Assembly (NCBI RefSeq): GCF_032854445.1 | Contig: NC_088295.1 | Span: 86,139,836 to 86,203,835 of the forward strand | From: Liolophura sinensis | Lineage: Eukaryota; Mollusca; Polyplacophora; Chitonida; Chitonidae | Direction: 5' to 3' | Length of the DNA stretch: 64,000 nucleotides | Shown: piece after piece, positions 1-13,189 of the stretch | How positions within the stretch are numbered: the stretch's first letter is position 1 | Layout: every line of letters begins with the position of its first letter | Program-made: the position numbers and the translations under genes | The notes under the pieces: generated by a model | What the model was told of the DNA's origin: nothing | The model's database searches: none | Seen by the model: only the letters and a program-made list of their open reading frames with translations

Positions 1-130
1 TATATGAATACACAGTAGATGCTGATTGGCTGAGAGGGAAGAGTTCCTTGATCATGCTTAGTATATGAATACAGAGTAGATGCTGATTGGCTGAGAGCGA
101 CAAGTTCCTTGATCATGGTGGAATAAATGT
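1..130. repeat. Tandemly doubled half of a MITE-like element
   Basis: Two direct copies of a 61-bp unit (starting at about 1 and 62) share GAATAC(A)AGTAGATGCTGATTGGCTGAGAG-type sequence. They are followed by GGAATAAATGT. The unit resembles one arm of the inverted-repeat element at 62967-63120, which has GGATACAGA...GTTGATTGGCTGATAG and later TTTGAATAAATGT. Confidence 0.55.
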
Positions 131-1944
131 AAAATAAATTTAAGATTAAGTTTAATCGTAGCTTAATTTTAACCTGATTTTAATCAACTTAAACTTAATT
201 TTAACCTGAACTGGCATACATGTACATGTCTTACCAGCCAAACAGTGATGATTCTGTACTCCTTTAAAATCAAGGTAAATGCATTGTGACATTGTGTGTA
301 GATGGTTTATCAAAATATCCCAGAAGATGTGTTTTGACAACTGTTGTTCATTCCTGACGTGTCTGTATATGCATGTTGTCAGGATTATGACAACATGTTT
401 TACCTTCTAATCCTCATACACAATTCATTTTTAATGTACATGTATTATTGTGCTTTTGTTTTTTTTTTTTTGTTTTTTTTTTCACTTTTATTTACAATTC
501 ATTGAGTTTTACTGTTGTATTCAGATTACATTGAATACATTTTGTTACTTTTGTGAAATGCTTTTTCAAAATTTTTGCCCTGCAGTATTGTCTCTGTAGC
601 AACTGAGTGTGCTTTTTTGTTGTTTTGTTCTTTACAGCATGATAAACAAAGAAGAAAGGTTAGATTATCCAAGCTCTTTTTTTTTCTTTTTTTTGACATG
701 GTTCCATTAAAGCTACTTCTGAGGCCTGCCAGGGGAATGGTCTCAAGACTTGTACTTCCTCCTTGCCTCTTCTTTCCTTATTTAACTGCTATTAACAGCA
801 GGCTTGGTTGGTAGGCATTACACACTCTGCATGTTACAAGGTTTTGCAATTTTCTGTGGGATGAGGTATTTTATGTTATCAGTTTAACCACTGCCCATGC
901 TTTCCTGCATGCCTTCAGGCTGTTACCTTATGTGTCATGTATTTCAGTAAACGTACATAACAAGAAAAGCAGTTTGTCTTTCTAATCCTGGAACATATAT
1001 TATTGCATTTTAGCGGCAGGCTAGAAAGAGCATACATGTATTATAACCCCCCATGACGTAATTGTTAGAGTGTGTCAGCATGCACAGCATGTAGAGGTGA
1101 TAAGGGAAACTACATGCACTTATGTATCTTTGAAAAATTTGCCACTGGTTTCTTTCTTTGGTTGGGTTTTTAAAAAAATGTATATATATAATCTTTTTTT
1201 TTAATATCTGTATATATGAAATAGAATGTGATAGAAAAACGACATAGGTGTACACGTGAAACTGCCAGTATAATGGTTGTGAGCACTTACACTCCATGTT
1301 TTTGCCGGCATTGGTTTCTGAATTTCATATAGTGCCCGAAGTTTATTTGCTGTTGTAAAGAAGGTTGATGTGTTTAGCCACAGGGGCCAGTGTCACCTCC
1401 ATCGTAGATTTTGTCCACATTTGAACAATTTGTAATGTACTGTAACGGCGTAGTTTCTCGTCCATTGACATGATGCCTTTCAAATACCTGTTATTCCTTC
1501 AGTGTTGGAGCCATCTGAATTTTACTACATTCTGAACAAAATAAGTGACAAATCCAGTTATAGAGTATTGTCTTTAAGACTTACTTTGATGGTGGTGTTT
1601 AGCTTCACATTGTGTATGGAAATCGTGTTTAGTGATACACTGCATTTTGTAATCATTGTGTACATTTTGACTTGACAATGCTGAAAAGTTTTTACATGTA
1701 GCTGTGACAAGTAACTCTGTAAGTCATATTCACAATTGCAAATTTGCACTTATTTTAAATACTGATTTGGTTATTATGTTCTTTCAATAATTCTTAAAAA
1801 TGTGGAATTATCATATAGGGTATTTGACTTCATAGGAAGGAACATGCAGTACCAGTTTTCCTATGGTCATTAGTAAATTGTTGGAGAACTCTGCATGTCT
1901 GGTGTTTCTACACATTGAAATACATGTACAGATGCAGAGAGATG

Positions 1945-1947
<3 letters not shown>

Positions 1948-2017
<70 letters not shown>
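1948..2017. repeat. (AT)n microsatellite
   Basis: About 70 bases of uninterrupted AT dinucleotide inside the TBC1D5 upstream intron. Confidence 0.97.
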
Positions 2018-2019
<2 letters not shown>

Positions 2020-2205
2020 TTCATTTTAATAATGACATTAACACAATGCAATTGGCTATATACATGTACCTGTTTTTCAAGATTTGGCATGCTGAGAGTA
2101 GACTGAAGATATCGGGATATGTTCTTTGATTGTGATTGTCTACGATAGGAAGTGACAAGGGACACCAAACTTATATGCCTGCTATATCTCATATTGTAAT
2201 TGTTC

Positions 2206-3163
2206 TGGCCACATTGGAAAATGGGAAATGACTAAGCGTTAGTATAGTTCAGCCAGACTAGGGACATTGGAAATTGTGGAATGACTAAGGCTTGGTGTGA
2301 TGAGAGTGGACTGGCAACATTGGAACATGAGGAATGACTTAGGTTTGGTGTGGTGAGAGTGGACCGGCAACATTGGAACATGAGGAATGACTTAGGTTTG
2401 GTGTGGTGAGAGTGGACTGGCAACATTGGAACTGAGGAATGACCAAGGTCTGGTGTGGTGAGAGTGGACTGGCAACATTAGAACATGAGCAATGACCAAG
2501 GTCTGGTATGACGAGAGTGGACTGGCAACATTGGAACTTGAGGAATGACTAATGTTTGGTGTGGTGAGAGTGGACTGGCAACATTGGAACATGAGGAATG
2601 ACTAAGGTTTGGTGTGGTGAGAGTGGACTGGCAACATTGGAACATGAGGAAGGACTAAGGCTTGGTGTGGTGAGAGTGGACTGGTGACATTGGAACATGA
2701 GGAATGACTAAGGCTTGGTGTGGTGCGAGTTGTCTGGTGACATTGGAACACGTGGAATGGCTAAGGCTTAGTGTGGTGCAAGTTGTCTGGTGACATTGGA
2801 ACATGTGAAATGAGTAAGGTTCGGTGTGGTGCGAGTTGTCTGGTGACATTGGAACACGTGGAATGGCTAAGGCTTAGTGTGGTGCGAGTGAATTGGTGAC
2901 ATTGGAACATGAGGAAGGACTAAGGCTTAGTGTGGTGCGAGTGAATTGGTGACATTGGAACATGTGAAATGAGTAAGGTTCGGTGTGGTGCGAGTTCACT
3001 GGGGACATTGGAACATGAGGGAGGACTAAGGTTCGGTGTGGTGCGAGTTCACAGGGGACATTTGGAATGATAATAGTGGCATGGTGTGAGTAGACTGAGA
3101 ACATTAGAAATTGTGGAATGGCTATGTTGGAATGGACTTGGAAAACAAGATATTGTGGAATAG
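2206..3163. repeat. 53-bp minisatellite in a TBC1D5 intron
   Basis: About 17 diverged copies of a unit built on GGAATGACTAAGGTTTGG, TGTGGTGAGAGTGGACTGG and CAACATTGGAACATGA. Adjacent starts are 53 bases apart (for example 2331 and 2384). The 5' half carries the GAGAGTGGACTGGCAAC form; the 3' half carries GCGAGTTGTCTGGTGAC and GCGAGTGAATTGGTGAC forms. Both ends are degenerate. Open frames on the minus strand here are by-products of the repeat. Confidence 0.95.
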
Positions 3164-3861
3164 CAGATGGCAATATGTGTTTTTAACCTTTGGGTGTAAT
3201 TGATGAAAATATTATTTCTTTTGGATTTCACTGATTCTTGCAAGGCTTATCTCTTAGTTGAGTTCATGATAGTTTTTTGTGGCGTTTCAGAAAATACAGG
3301 TTTCTTCATATTGTAGATAAATGATGGGCTTATCTGGGTGCTAGGGCCCATTGATTTATAACATCAAAGAAACTCAAAACAAAAATGGAAACAAACATTT
3401 GTGGAACAAAGCTATAAAAGATTTGTCAACATTAAAACTCACTTTGTCTCCCCAGTCAAATGGGAAAACCAGTATTGTTTTAAAGTATCAAAGTTGTGAA
3501 ATTGCAATTCTCATTGGGGTTCTTTAGCAATAAATTTCCATTTATGAAGTTCTAAAACTGTTGTGTTCAAAGTGAAGGCAGAACAATACTGAAGTTCACA
3601 GATTTAATAATTCTAAATGTCTTTGTATTTGTATGTGTAACTCAAATTTAATATTATATTGTGGGAGGAGAAGGCAGTTGAGCTATGTGGAAGCCATATC
3701 TTTTAGAATTCTTACAGACATGAATGACAAACATGCCACACCTAGTCGAGCCTGCTTGGTTATCACAGGACTGTTGGCGGGTAAGCTGTCTGTAAGCACA
3801 GGTATAGTTTGTGTGATACTGAAGTGGAAGGGTTCTGATTAATCTCTCTCTACTTACTCAG

Positions 3862-6800
3862 GGATATTGTGAAGGAAGTTATGGACCCAGCATATCTGGA
3901 ACATGATGCCTAGTGAGTATTTCTACCTGGGATTGCTTATTTATTTATTTATTTGTTTGATTGGTGTTTTACGCCATACTCATGACTATTTCACTTATAC
4001 GATGGTGGCCAGCATTATGGTAGGCTAGCACGCTAACCAACTGAGCCACAGAGGCCCCATCCAATGGGATTTGTTATTATTAACTTATATCCTCAGTTTA
4101 CATTCACATTCTGCATTATGCATGTGCTATTTTGTCATGTTTATGGAGATGAAAATATATTTTTTTAACTAATCATCTGATGTCTCCTGTGTGACATGCA
4201 TCCACTTTTTGCATTTAAATTCGTTAAGTTGTTGCAACATACACTAATTCTTCTAATTTTTGGGACAGATATTAGTATTGTTAAAAGTAGAATATTACGT
4301 TTCTTTACCAGCCTTTTGGAAAAAGTAAAGATATGAGTATGTTGTTCACTAGATTGTCTAACCATGTGAGAAGAAAGAAACTGAATATTCCCGCTAAAAT
4401 TACATATATAATGGCTAAAATGAACTGACCGGGTGACCCAAAAATTAGAAGAAGTAGGGCACAAGTATTTCTATATGTGTTATAATATATTTATACCTTA
4501 TTTTTTCTGCCTATTCAGCGCAATGTTCTGTCAAGTGATGGATACTGTGGAGCCATGGTATATGTCCAAAGAGGTTACACCAAATAGGGTATGTCACCAG
4601 TCCTGATCACTGGCCAGCGTCGCTGGCTGTGCCAGATAGGCAGTCTCACACTCAGGCATGCGGAAGAACCCTATTCATTTTCGGTCAGCTGGCCAATTCT
4701 TTTGAGGTCATTTGGGTCATTTAAGTTACATTTGGTCACAGGCTTTTAACAGTTATGTCTCTATTCTACATGCATATGAGAGAACTTTCTTGCTTTTCTT
4801 GTTTCCCTGGACACTTTTCAAAGTGCCTCCATAACATTGTGAACACATTGTCTCTTGAAACTGTACTTCTGGCCTAGAGGTGTTTTGAGCATTTTATTTC
4901 AATTCCTTTTCTCGTGTGTGTAAAATTCTAAACATGAATATGATTGGCCTGTATGGGAACATGTGGACAGTGTACTTCCTGGGGGTTGACGCAGATTTTT
5001 AACATTTTTAGAACAATAACATATAAAACTTAAAGGTCAGCTTAGTGTTGGGACTGGCCTAAAACAAGACATATGCCAGATCAGACTAGCCATCATGTGA
5101 CATTACAATATTCTGTAACCAGTATACCCTCTTTTTTTGTGCCAGCAGGGTAAGGAGTTTGTGGTGACCCAGCCATTTGCCCGCCCTCAGGACCTGAACC
5201 CATCTAACGCTGTCGTCACCAAGCTGACTAGAATTCAGGACTACCTGCTGAGGAAGAACGACGTGGAGCTCCACATGCACTTGGAAAGGCTGGAGATAGC
5301 GCCACAGATATATGGCATGTAAGGCATAATATTTGGTATTTTCGTGGCTCATCTCACCCATAATAATTATCTGTCCGATATTCAAATCCTATCAGCCGTA
5401 ACACCATGCATCAGTTCATTCTTACTGCTGATGTACATAGGCTCAGTCTCCATTAAAACAGTTTGATAACTGCAACAGAGGCTGACTTCATTTTATCCAA
5501 TAAAATGTTATATGCCTAGGGAATGAAAAAAATTGTTTAGCGAGAACAGATATGTAAAACAGACTAGCTAAAAATTATATCTGTAGTTGATATTTGTTAG
5601 CACAAATAACCATGACTAAATAATTATGCAAACTGTGTTGTTTATATGTTTAAGATCTCTGTATTTTAGAGATTAATTAAGTCATGATCATTCTTGGGTA
5701 TTTTGTTCTTGTGTTTGCCAGTCGTTGGGTGAGACTACTGTTTGGACGGGAATTCCCCATGCAGGACTTGCTGGTTATCTGGGACGCTGTCTTTGCTGAT
5801 GGTATTGGATTTGACCTGGTTGACTACATCTTTGTAGCCATGCTTCTCTACATTAGAGACCTCTGTAAGTTGGTTATAGTTGTAAATAAATATGGATTGC
5901 CTAAAATAGAAACAATAGAATAGGTAGGGTGCCAGCAGCCTGCCAGGGACTTGCTTGTGGAATGGTAGTAGAGTAGTTGTAGGAAATTGTGGTTGGTAGA
6001 TCATTGTATCCACTGTTCAGAGCATTAACTTTATATCATCTATGGAGTTTGTTATGGAACAGTTGAAGCCTGATGAAAGTATGCTGTTTATAGCCTAGTT
6101 TATTCACTAGTTCTGATTTCTCATTGATGGGGTATTAACAGGTGCATATTTTTTTCATTGAAATAGATGTACATGTAGACTGCTCTCATAATTTTCCATT
6201 AGATTCTTGCATTAACATTAAAGTGTTACTTTTTATATTATTGTATTTGTATGAACTGTTTGTGATGTATATTTTGCTGCTGTTTCGTCCTGGTTTACCC
6301 AACAGGAATTATTCTTTTTTTTTTCTTTGTTGTCACCTGTATAATATTAATAATCGTTTGACACTGTCAACAGATAACATCATCTATATTTTCAGTGTTG
6401 AGCAGTGATTACCCCACCTGTCTAAGCACCTTGATGAGATACCCACCTGTAGGGGATGTCCATTACTTTGTGGACAAGGCCCTCTGGCTAAGAGAACCTA
6501 GTGTGAGTGTGAACAACAAAATACTGTAAATCTTAAACCTTTTCAACCACTAAAGCACTTTTTCCAGTGGAATTTGTGCCTACAGTTATTTCAAAAATTT
6601 CCCAATAATGATATGTTTGTGTCATTGAATGAATGAAACTTTTATTTAAAGAGGATAGCTCTGTCAGATTTAACAGTTTGCTCTTCCCAGAGGCCGTCTA
6701 TAACAATACATGAAAATTGAGTACTAACAGTTTATACAATCCCATTTTTTTAAAAACATGGAAACAGTTAATAATACATCACTACATGCAAGCTTCACTG

Positions 6801-9800
6801 AACTGTACAAGTTATTTCTTTTCACCCCATAACTCTCTCAGAGTGTTTCAGAACATTGGTTGCAGATGTGGTTGAAAAGGTTGCAGAATTAGGGTTGTGT
6901 TACACATTATACGAATTAGTCTGCGTAATATAACTTCATATTTATTTTTCGTTCATTGTTCAGAATTTGGGGAGATAAGTGGGACAATATTTTACATGTA
7001 TATGTGTATCATGGAAATCCCTTCAGTCCTAGAGCCTGGTTATTGAATTGCTTGTCCTGTGCCCTAATTCAAGTGGTGCAAGTGTATGTGTTCATCATCA
7101 AAGCATGTTATTTAGGTATTTACCTGTACAGCTGTCATTTATGGGAAATAGATGTACATGTGGATCTATATCATGTAGAGTATTACATGAACAAGATTGT
7201 CATTTATACACGTACTTCAGTAGCACACCACATGTACCGTGAGACAACCGTCCTTATGACAACGTGTTGTTTTGATGGAATATTCAAACATGCGATCAAG
7301 TTTAATGATCTATTCCTTGTAGCAATTTGATATTGCTTTATAGACACAAATAAGTTCTATTCCATATCCCGTGTTCATTCTGCTGATTATAGTGTTACAG
7401 GAGAGGCTGTGTGGTTTAGCCAACCCATTGGTATAATCCATGGCCAATCTATCATAGAGATAATCTATGACATGTGGGTCTGGACTTCATGGTTTGTCAA
7501 GCCAAGTAAAAGAGATAATGTTTCATAATGACCCATCATTACTCCCCATGTAACATGTTAATTTTTACGATAGCAAATTCGATACAACAACATATTCTTC
7601 AGAAATCAACTTGCCTTTGTAAAAAACATTGTTTATACTTCACATTTGTGTTTTACACACACATACACATTTTGCTCATGTAATGTTCCACCATCCACCA
7701 TCTAATTTGTATATTACCATGGCAACCAGCTGGTTATGTGTCAGAAATAATAAATGTGCATATACATGCATTTAAAATGTATAAAGTGAGTATATATATA
7801 TCATTCCTAGAGCCATAGAGCTGTGGTTTAAACATTTGGTGGGTTGACACATATCAGTGAGGCAACCACCAATATGTTACCACTGATTTGGACAAATCCA
7901 AGGACACAGTTGTCTAAATAGGATGATTGCCATGACAACCAGACAACCAGTCTCTTATCACTAGATGTCCGTGTGGGCATACAGACATGTATGTGCCTGG
8001 TGAACAGCTTCCAAAGGATTTTGAGCTACAGTTTTTGTATTTGGTGGGTCATTGCTAGGATAATGCCTCACTGTCAGCAGTTGTCAAATTAGAAGGTACC
8101 TGTTACAATCATCCACAGCACTTTAAATATCCTTCATTAGTGTGGGTATCTTCAACAAGGTTCTGTCTGTCATCTTGCTCTGTGTCTACGTCCAACTTTG
8201 GTCTTGTGTTCCCTAATACATTGTATCTTACTTTAATAGGCTGCCTTAACTGTTTTATTGTCCCAGTCAGTCATCTCAGACTTTCCTGTATATATATTCC
8301 TGTGTTAATTTGTTCATTAGTGTATTCAGAAGTGACAGTTTTCAGGATTTGTCTCGAATTGATTTTCTCTTCTATGCTGTCAAGCTATGTTTCTGTGTTT
8401 CTTTCCAACTTAATCAGTTAAACATTAACCAGTTCAACAAGAAAGAAGAAAAAGTTGTTAATTTAGGCCTTCAGTCTAATGTACCTTAGGGGTTATTTAT
8501 GTATTTTTATGTGATTGGTGTTTTATGCCATACTCAAGAATATTTCACTTACATGACGGCAGCTAGCATTATGGTGGGTGGAAACCGGGTAGAGCCCGGG
8601 GGAAACCACTACCATCGGCAGGTTGCTGGAACACCTTCCCATCTTCCCAAGTGCGGAATTTAAGGGGTGTTTCGATTATCTACACATGTAAGATTGATGT
8701 ACATATATATGTGCGATGAAGTACAAATGTCTGTTAAATGGTTTCTGCTGTATTATTGTACATCAAATAGGTTTACATCACATAGCAGTTATGTATTTGT
8801 TTTTGTTCACAGCAGCAACCACGCCCTCCTAATTACACGTACCAGACTGTCAACAATGTGTCCAACAAGACAGAAGGCAGAGGTATTGTCTCACTGTCAC
8901 CACTTACATGAGATGTCTTGTATATGAAATAGATGGGATACAGCTTTATACATAGCCTATATGCAAACAGCTCTCTTTAGGAAAGCTTTAGCATTGGAAG
9001 GTTTTTATCATGAACCTGTGTAGCTCTGTTTTCTTATGTAGATAATATTCAATTGAATAACTATTAAAATTACTTTTAGATTCTCTAATACCATTTATAA
9101 TCCTGATAAACATGGTACTGGAATAGCCTTACTTTAGTATGGGTGTGGTCTAGTACCTGTAAACTAATATTTACCTATATATATATATATATATATATAT
9201 ATTCATTCCTGCTTCTCTTCCATGTAACAGTGCACAAAAATCGTCATGGACATATTATATCTGGCTTTTCTTCGCTTACTCGTAAAATCCATAACCGCCC
9301 TCATCATCTCCCCGTGTCCTCCTCGTCCAAGAAGCTTCCCAAATCTTCCAGCGAGCCCATGAACTTACAGACTGACATCTCCCCAGGTAGGGTGCAGTAA
9401 CCGTGGTCACACAGATAGACAGTGTGCCCCATCCTGTGGCTTGTGAAATATAATAACTGCACCAAGCATTCCTGCTACACTTTGTGTTTTTTTATTTTTA
9501 TTTTCATTCATTTTTTACCTGGCTAACCTGAGAGACTGGTGTAATGAGGCGTACAGTGCATGTAGTAGTGTCCAAGCATTTTGTGCCCCCCTCCCCCTCC
9601 CCCTCCCCACACTCGCGTCACTGTGTGTGTGCCTTTGTAATTTTTTTTCCCCTGGCTATAAAACCGGTGAAATGTAGTTTGTGTTTTAGTGAAATGTTAA
9701 CCTGTTGGCAAGCCTTCTTGATTCCTCCATCACAGTATGTGTATGTATACCTTTTGCATGGGATGTTTTTTCTTCCTGTAAATGCTCATCATGCTGCTAT

Positions 9801-12800
9801 GTTGAAAATGTGGTTGAGCCAATCTTTTGTAAAATTGCTATTATTACCCAAACTTTTGGCATGATGCTGGACATGTAGTATGATATGTTTTGAGAGAAAA
9901 AAAATGTGCAAATGATCTTTTAGGATTTCTTTATGACATTGTGGTTGGGCTTCGGTGGATTTTTATTTGGTGGTAGAACTAGAAGTTTTATTTAGTCTAT
10001 GGTTTATTGTTGACAAGCTTCTGAAGTGACACATTTTTTGTGTGCTTGGGCATAATCTGACAAAATGCATGTGTGTGCAGGGGTGGAGTAAAACATTTTT
10101 GTTGTATGTCAGTGTGTAAGGTAGACATAAATACTTTATACTTTATACTTACAGCTTGAGCTTTAATGCAATAATTCTTCAGTAATATTTTTCAGATATG
10201 CTCAGAAGTTCATCTTGTACCTTTCATTTGTGAGATTGTGTATAGGATGTTGATAATTGTAAGATTGTGCATGTGTACGATGCTGATCTTGTATACATCC
10301 TCAACTAGAGAAGAGAAGGTTGTAAGATTGAGTAACTGTGTAAAATGTGAACAGCAAATTCTACCCAATGTTGACAGTGAAACCTCCACACTTTGACAAA
10401 TACATTCTCAACTAGAGAAGAGGTAAGATTGTGTTTATCTGTAATGTGTTGACAGTAAATCCTCTAAACGGTTGACAGTAAATCCTCTGTAACGTTGACA
10501 GTGAATCCTCCACCAGAGAAGAGAGGCTCCACCCAGAGTTTATCAAGACTGGAGAGTTACACAACGGTCCGCTCAGCCCCATCTAGTGCTAGCCTTGCGC
10601 GCCTTGAGACTTCCAGTCTGCGGTCATACGACTCCAGGGGTTCTAGTCCCGGCATTACCCCTGACGAGGCATCCTCTCCTGCAGGCTACAGTCCCTCCCG
10701 CTTTTCTACACTGCCACGTGCCAAAAACAACAAGATGAAGAAGATATCCAAAACTGTAAGCCAACGTGTCAGTATTTTATGTATTAATATAATATACCCT
10801 TATTGTTACAAGTAAACAGAAGATCTGTTTTTGAACTTGAAAGAAGGAAATACAAATTAACAATTTGAGGTTTCATGTCTTCTTGCACCACGGACCCTGG
10901 TTAAAGATTGGATGTTTAGTTTGACACACAAAAAACCAGCTTAAACATAACTGAAGAGCAGCTAAAAATTCAGGAGTACATGTACATGATTGATATTGAG
11001 GAGAGAAACATGTGTGACAGTATTCAAAAGCTAATTAATGTTTGAAGTTTAAATTTGATGTCAGTGCACAGTCTGAGTTTGCAGGCTAGTAGAGGAAATG
11101 TTTTTTGTTAGAAAGAAGCAACGTAACATGTGCATACAATTTTATGGTGGCTTGAGTATCTGTTACATCTCTCCAATACAGTACATGAATGTGTTCCACT
11201 TTGTCAGCTGTCTTGTGTTATCCTTTCAAATTTAAATATCCTACAGGTAAAACTCCAACCATTCAGTAAATGAGGTTGACTGTGTTTTGTTTGACATTCC
11301 TCGCTCTCACATGGGCAGTCTGTTATGACATATTATGTTACAACATGTTATGTTACAGCAGCATAAGATAAGCTGCCAGACGAGTGAGCCTTCAGTTTAT
11401 GGTTCGTGTTTTGGTTGTAGGAGATGCAGCTGTCTCAGCAAGCTGCACTGTACCAGGGCCAGCTGAATGACAAAGAGTCCATGTGTCGTTACTGTGCCAG
11501 CAAACTGGATATACACATAGGTAAGCCACTGCCATGTAAACCCTTAGGAGAACAGGTATAATGGAAACTAAAGTGTTTGTGATCTCATCGTCATCTACCT
11601 TGTCAGCAGTGATTAGGCTGGGAGATTTGTTTACAGCCCTTGTATTTTGGAGAACAGAGCATTGGGTGCAACCATTAGATGCCAGTTCAAGGTTGGTCAT
11701 ATTTCAGTAGCTTTCTTGAAAGGGCTGATTTTTTTTTCAGAGATAATGTTATAAAAAATCATTGTTTAACATGCCACATACAGGTTTTATTGAAGTAATT
11801 CTTTTTTGTTTCAGAAAATTTACAGTCCCAGCTTCTGAGATGTTCCTCAAACTGTGAGGATGAAATGCTTATAGCTTTAGCTGGTATCAAACAGGTATGT
11901 AAATGTTATTTTAACGAGGTACATGCAACTTGTGCCCAAGGGTATTTTGATAAAATTATCTGAGCTAACTTACTATTTGTTGCTATTTGATAAATAAATT
12001 GTTTTGTGCAGGTGTTAAACTCAGGTCATTGTCAAATAATTACTGCAGCTGTCTTCAGGATACAGAGAAGTTTAAGAATCAAAAGCACATTTTGCTTTAT
12101 TCTGATTTATTCATCCACTTATAAACAGGGCCACTTAAGAGGGTTTTCTTTGTGAAGTCTGATTTCTGTAAATTTTCAACCTTTTCAACCACTAAAGCAC
12201 GTTTTGCTGTGGATTTTGTGCGTAAAATTATTATGAAAATGCTGCTAAAAATTAATGTGCTTGTGTCTTTTAAGATGCAAGCTTCATATTATTTTTTAGA
12301 TCCTAAAATTATCTAAGAGTGTTTCAAAATATTGGTTGCAGAGGCGGTTGAAAAAGTTGAAGAATTTAAATCGGGCAATTTCTTAGCAGCAAAAGTTGAA
12401 AGGTTGACACCATCATTTTCAGGCTTTTTCCCTGAACTCCTTAAGCTGGAACTGCCTGAGTGATGGCTGTTGCCATGTTCCAGATGTATGTTAATGATGT
12501 AGAACAGTGTCTATAACAGGGTAACAAAATCACCGATGAGTGCGAGTATTCTGCTGTAATGAGAGAGACAAATTCCTTCCTGATATTTGTTGATCAGAAC
12601 ATTTTATATTGCTCGGAAGTTCAGAATACATGTACATGTATCTTTGTGTTTTCTGCTGTAGGTGAGAGACATTCTCAAAGGCACCCTTCGCTTTGCACAC
12701 AATATGCTTGACGAAGACGAGATACGAATCAGCGACAATCACTACAAGGAAGAGTCGCCCTGTGTGAAGACGCCTGAATCCATGGACCAATCAATGACCA

Positions 12801-13189
12801 GCGGGGATCACTCCCCTGAGCATTCCATAACCAACAGCCAATCACATCACGTGGACACCAAGCAGCCTGTGGGCAGAGGTAAGAAAGGCCTGTTTTACAT
12901 GAGCAGTGAGGAACATTCAGAGGACTCACCGGACGGGGTGAAGCACCAGGAGAGGGAGAGGGAACGGGAGCGATCAGCGTCCTATGAAATGGGAGACTTC
13001 AGGCGTAACCTACGCCGAAAGTCTGAAGACATGTGCGGTCAGCAGAGTCACATGCTGTCTGTGTCATCTGCAGACTCCAGTGCTGCGAGCACACCTGGGC
13101 AGACTCCAGGGGAGGAGCTAGAGGTCAGCCCTAACCCTCTTTACAGGAGGGATTCCTATGATAACATCACTGATGATACAGCCCAGTAA
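3862..13189 (+). CDS. TBC1D5: TBC1D5 orthologue, 3' part (11 coding exons)
   Basis: Rab GTPase-activating protein. In vertebrates TBC1D5 binds retromer (VPS29) and LC3 and inactivates Rab7 on endosomes and autophagosomes. Exons seen: 3862-3912, 4519-4588, 5149-5318 (start could be 5146), 5722-5864, 6396-6502, 8813-8882, 9231-9386, 10502-10755, 11421-11520, 11815-11894, 12662-13189 (stop TAA). Phases match at every junction and give 575 residues. The first exon encodes VMDPAYLEHDAY; then come PFARPQDL, IAPQIYG, RWVRLLFGREFP and DYIFVAMLLYIRD, the C-terminal half of the TBC domain. Downstream are a serine-rich linker, the segment GQLNDKESMCRYCASKLD and the family tail motif DILKGTLRF...ISDNHY. 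The arginine and glutamine fingers lie on exons before the window. The tail after residue about 440 is low-complexity, with an RERERERE run. The first exon enters mid-codon, so the gene is cut by the window edge rather than broken. Confidence 0.93.
3943..4058 (-). mobile_element. tRNA-derived SINE, internally deleted copy
   Basis: Read on the plus strand it runs from a TTATTTATTT tail through GATTGGTGTTTTACGCCATA, TTTCACTTATACGATGG and CAGCATTATGG, and then jumps to the tRNA-like end AACCAACTGAGCCACAGAGG. The middle of the element is missing. It lies in a TBC1D5 intron. Confidence 0.85.
6528..6891. mobile_element. MITE-like element, copy 1
   Basis: Perfect 15-base terminal inverted repeats: AACCTTTTCAACCAC at 6536-6550 and its complement GTGGTTGAAAAGGTT at 6868-6882, with weaker pairing extending outward. 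The interior has no coding capacity. A shorter relative lies at 12169-12367. It sits in the TBC1D5 intron after the exon ending at 6502. Confidence 0.75.
8493..8655 (-). mobile_element. SINE copy lacking the tRNA-like head
   Basis: It contains GTGATTGGTGTTTTATGCCATA, AATATTTCACTTACATGACGG, AAACCGGGTAGAGCCCGGGGG and CAGGTTGCTGGAACACC, then stops before the tRNA-related part. It lies in a TBC1D5 intron. Confidence 0.85.
9176..9202. repeat. (AT)n microsatellite just upstream of a TBC1D5 exon
   Basis: About 27 bases of AT repeat, ending 28 bases before the acceptor of the exon at 9231. Confidence 0.9.
10360..10515 (+). repeat. Repeated splice-acceptor-like segment before TBC1D5 exon 10502
   Basis: The junction sequence GTTGACAG/TGAATCCTCC of the exon at 10502 is echoed upstream at about 10371 (GTTGACAGTGAAACCTCC), 10450 and 10471 (GTTGACAGTAAATCCTCT). 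A second motif, CTCAACTAGAGAAGAG, is also doubled (about 10300 and 10408). Only the last copy opens the long in-frame exon. Confidence 0.75.
12169..12367. mobile_element. MITE-like element, copy 2
   Basis: Left arm AACCTTTTCAACCAC at 12178-12192 and right arm GCGGTTGAAAAAGTT at 12344-12358. Both arms and the flanking AAATT/GAAGAATT match the element at 6528-6891, but the interior is about half as long. It lies in the TBC1D5 intron after the exon ending at 11894. Confidence 0.75.

Larger units (their letters stand above)
131..3861 (+). other. Upstream intron of TBC1D5 (no coding exon recognised)
   Basis: The TBC1D5 exon at 3862 starts within a codon, so this stretch is intronic. I looked for the expected preceding residues (around HCDHQAFLHA) and found no open segment that fits. 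It holds poly(T) runs, an AT microsatellite (1948-2017), a 53-bp minisatellite (2206-3163) and otherwise unremarkable AT-rich sequence. Confidence 0.6.

Noticed and set aside
638-658. Possible 21-base TBC1D5 microexon (HDKQRRK) between TTTACAG and GTTAGA
   Set aside because: The splice-like edges are there, but the peptide does not match TBC1D5 at this position and the phase does not fit the exon at 3862.
2206-3163. CRISPR-like regular array
   Set aside because: Units are contiguous tandem repeats without unique spacers, in a eukaryotic intron.
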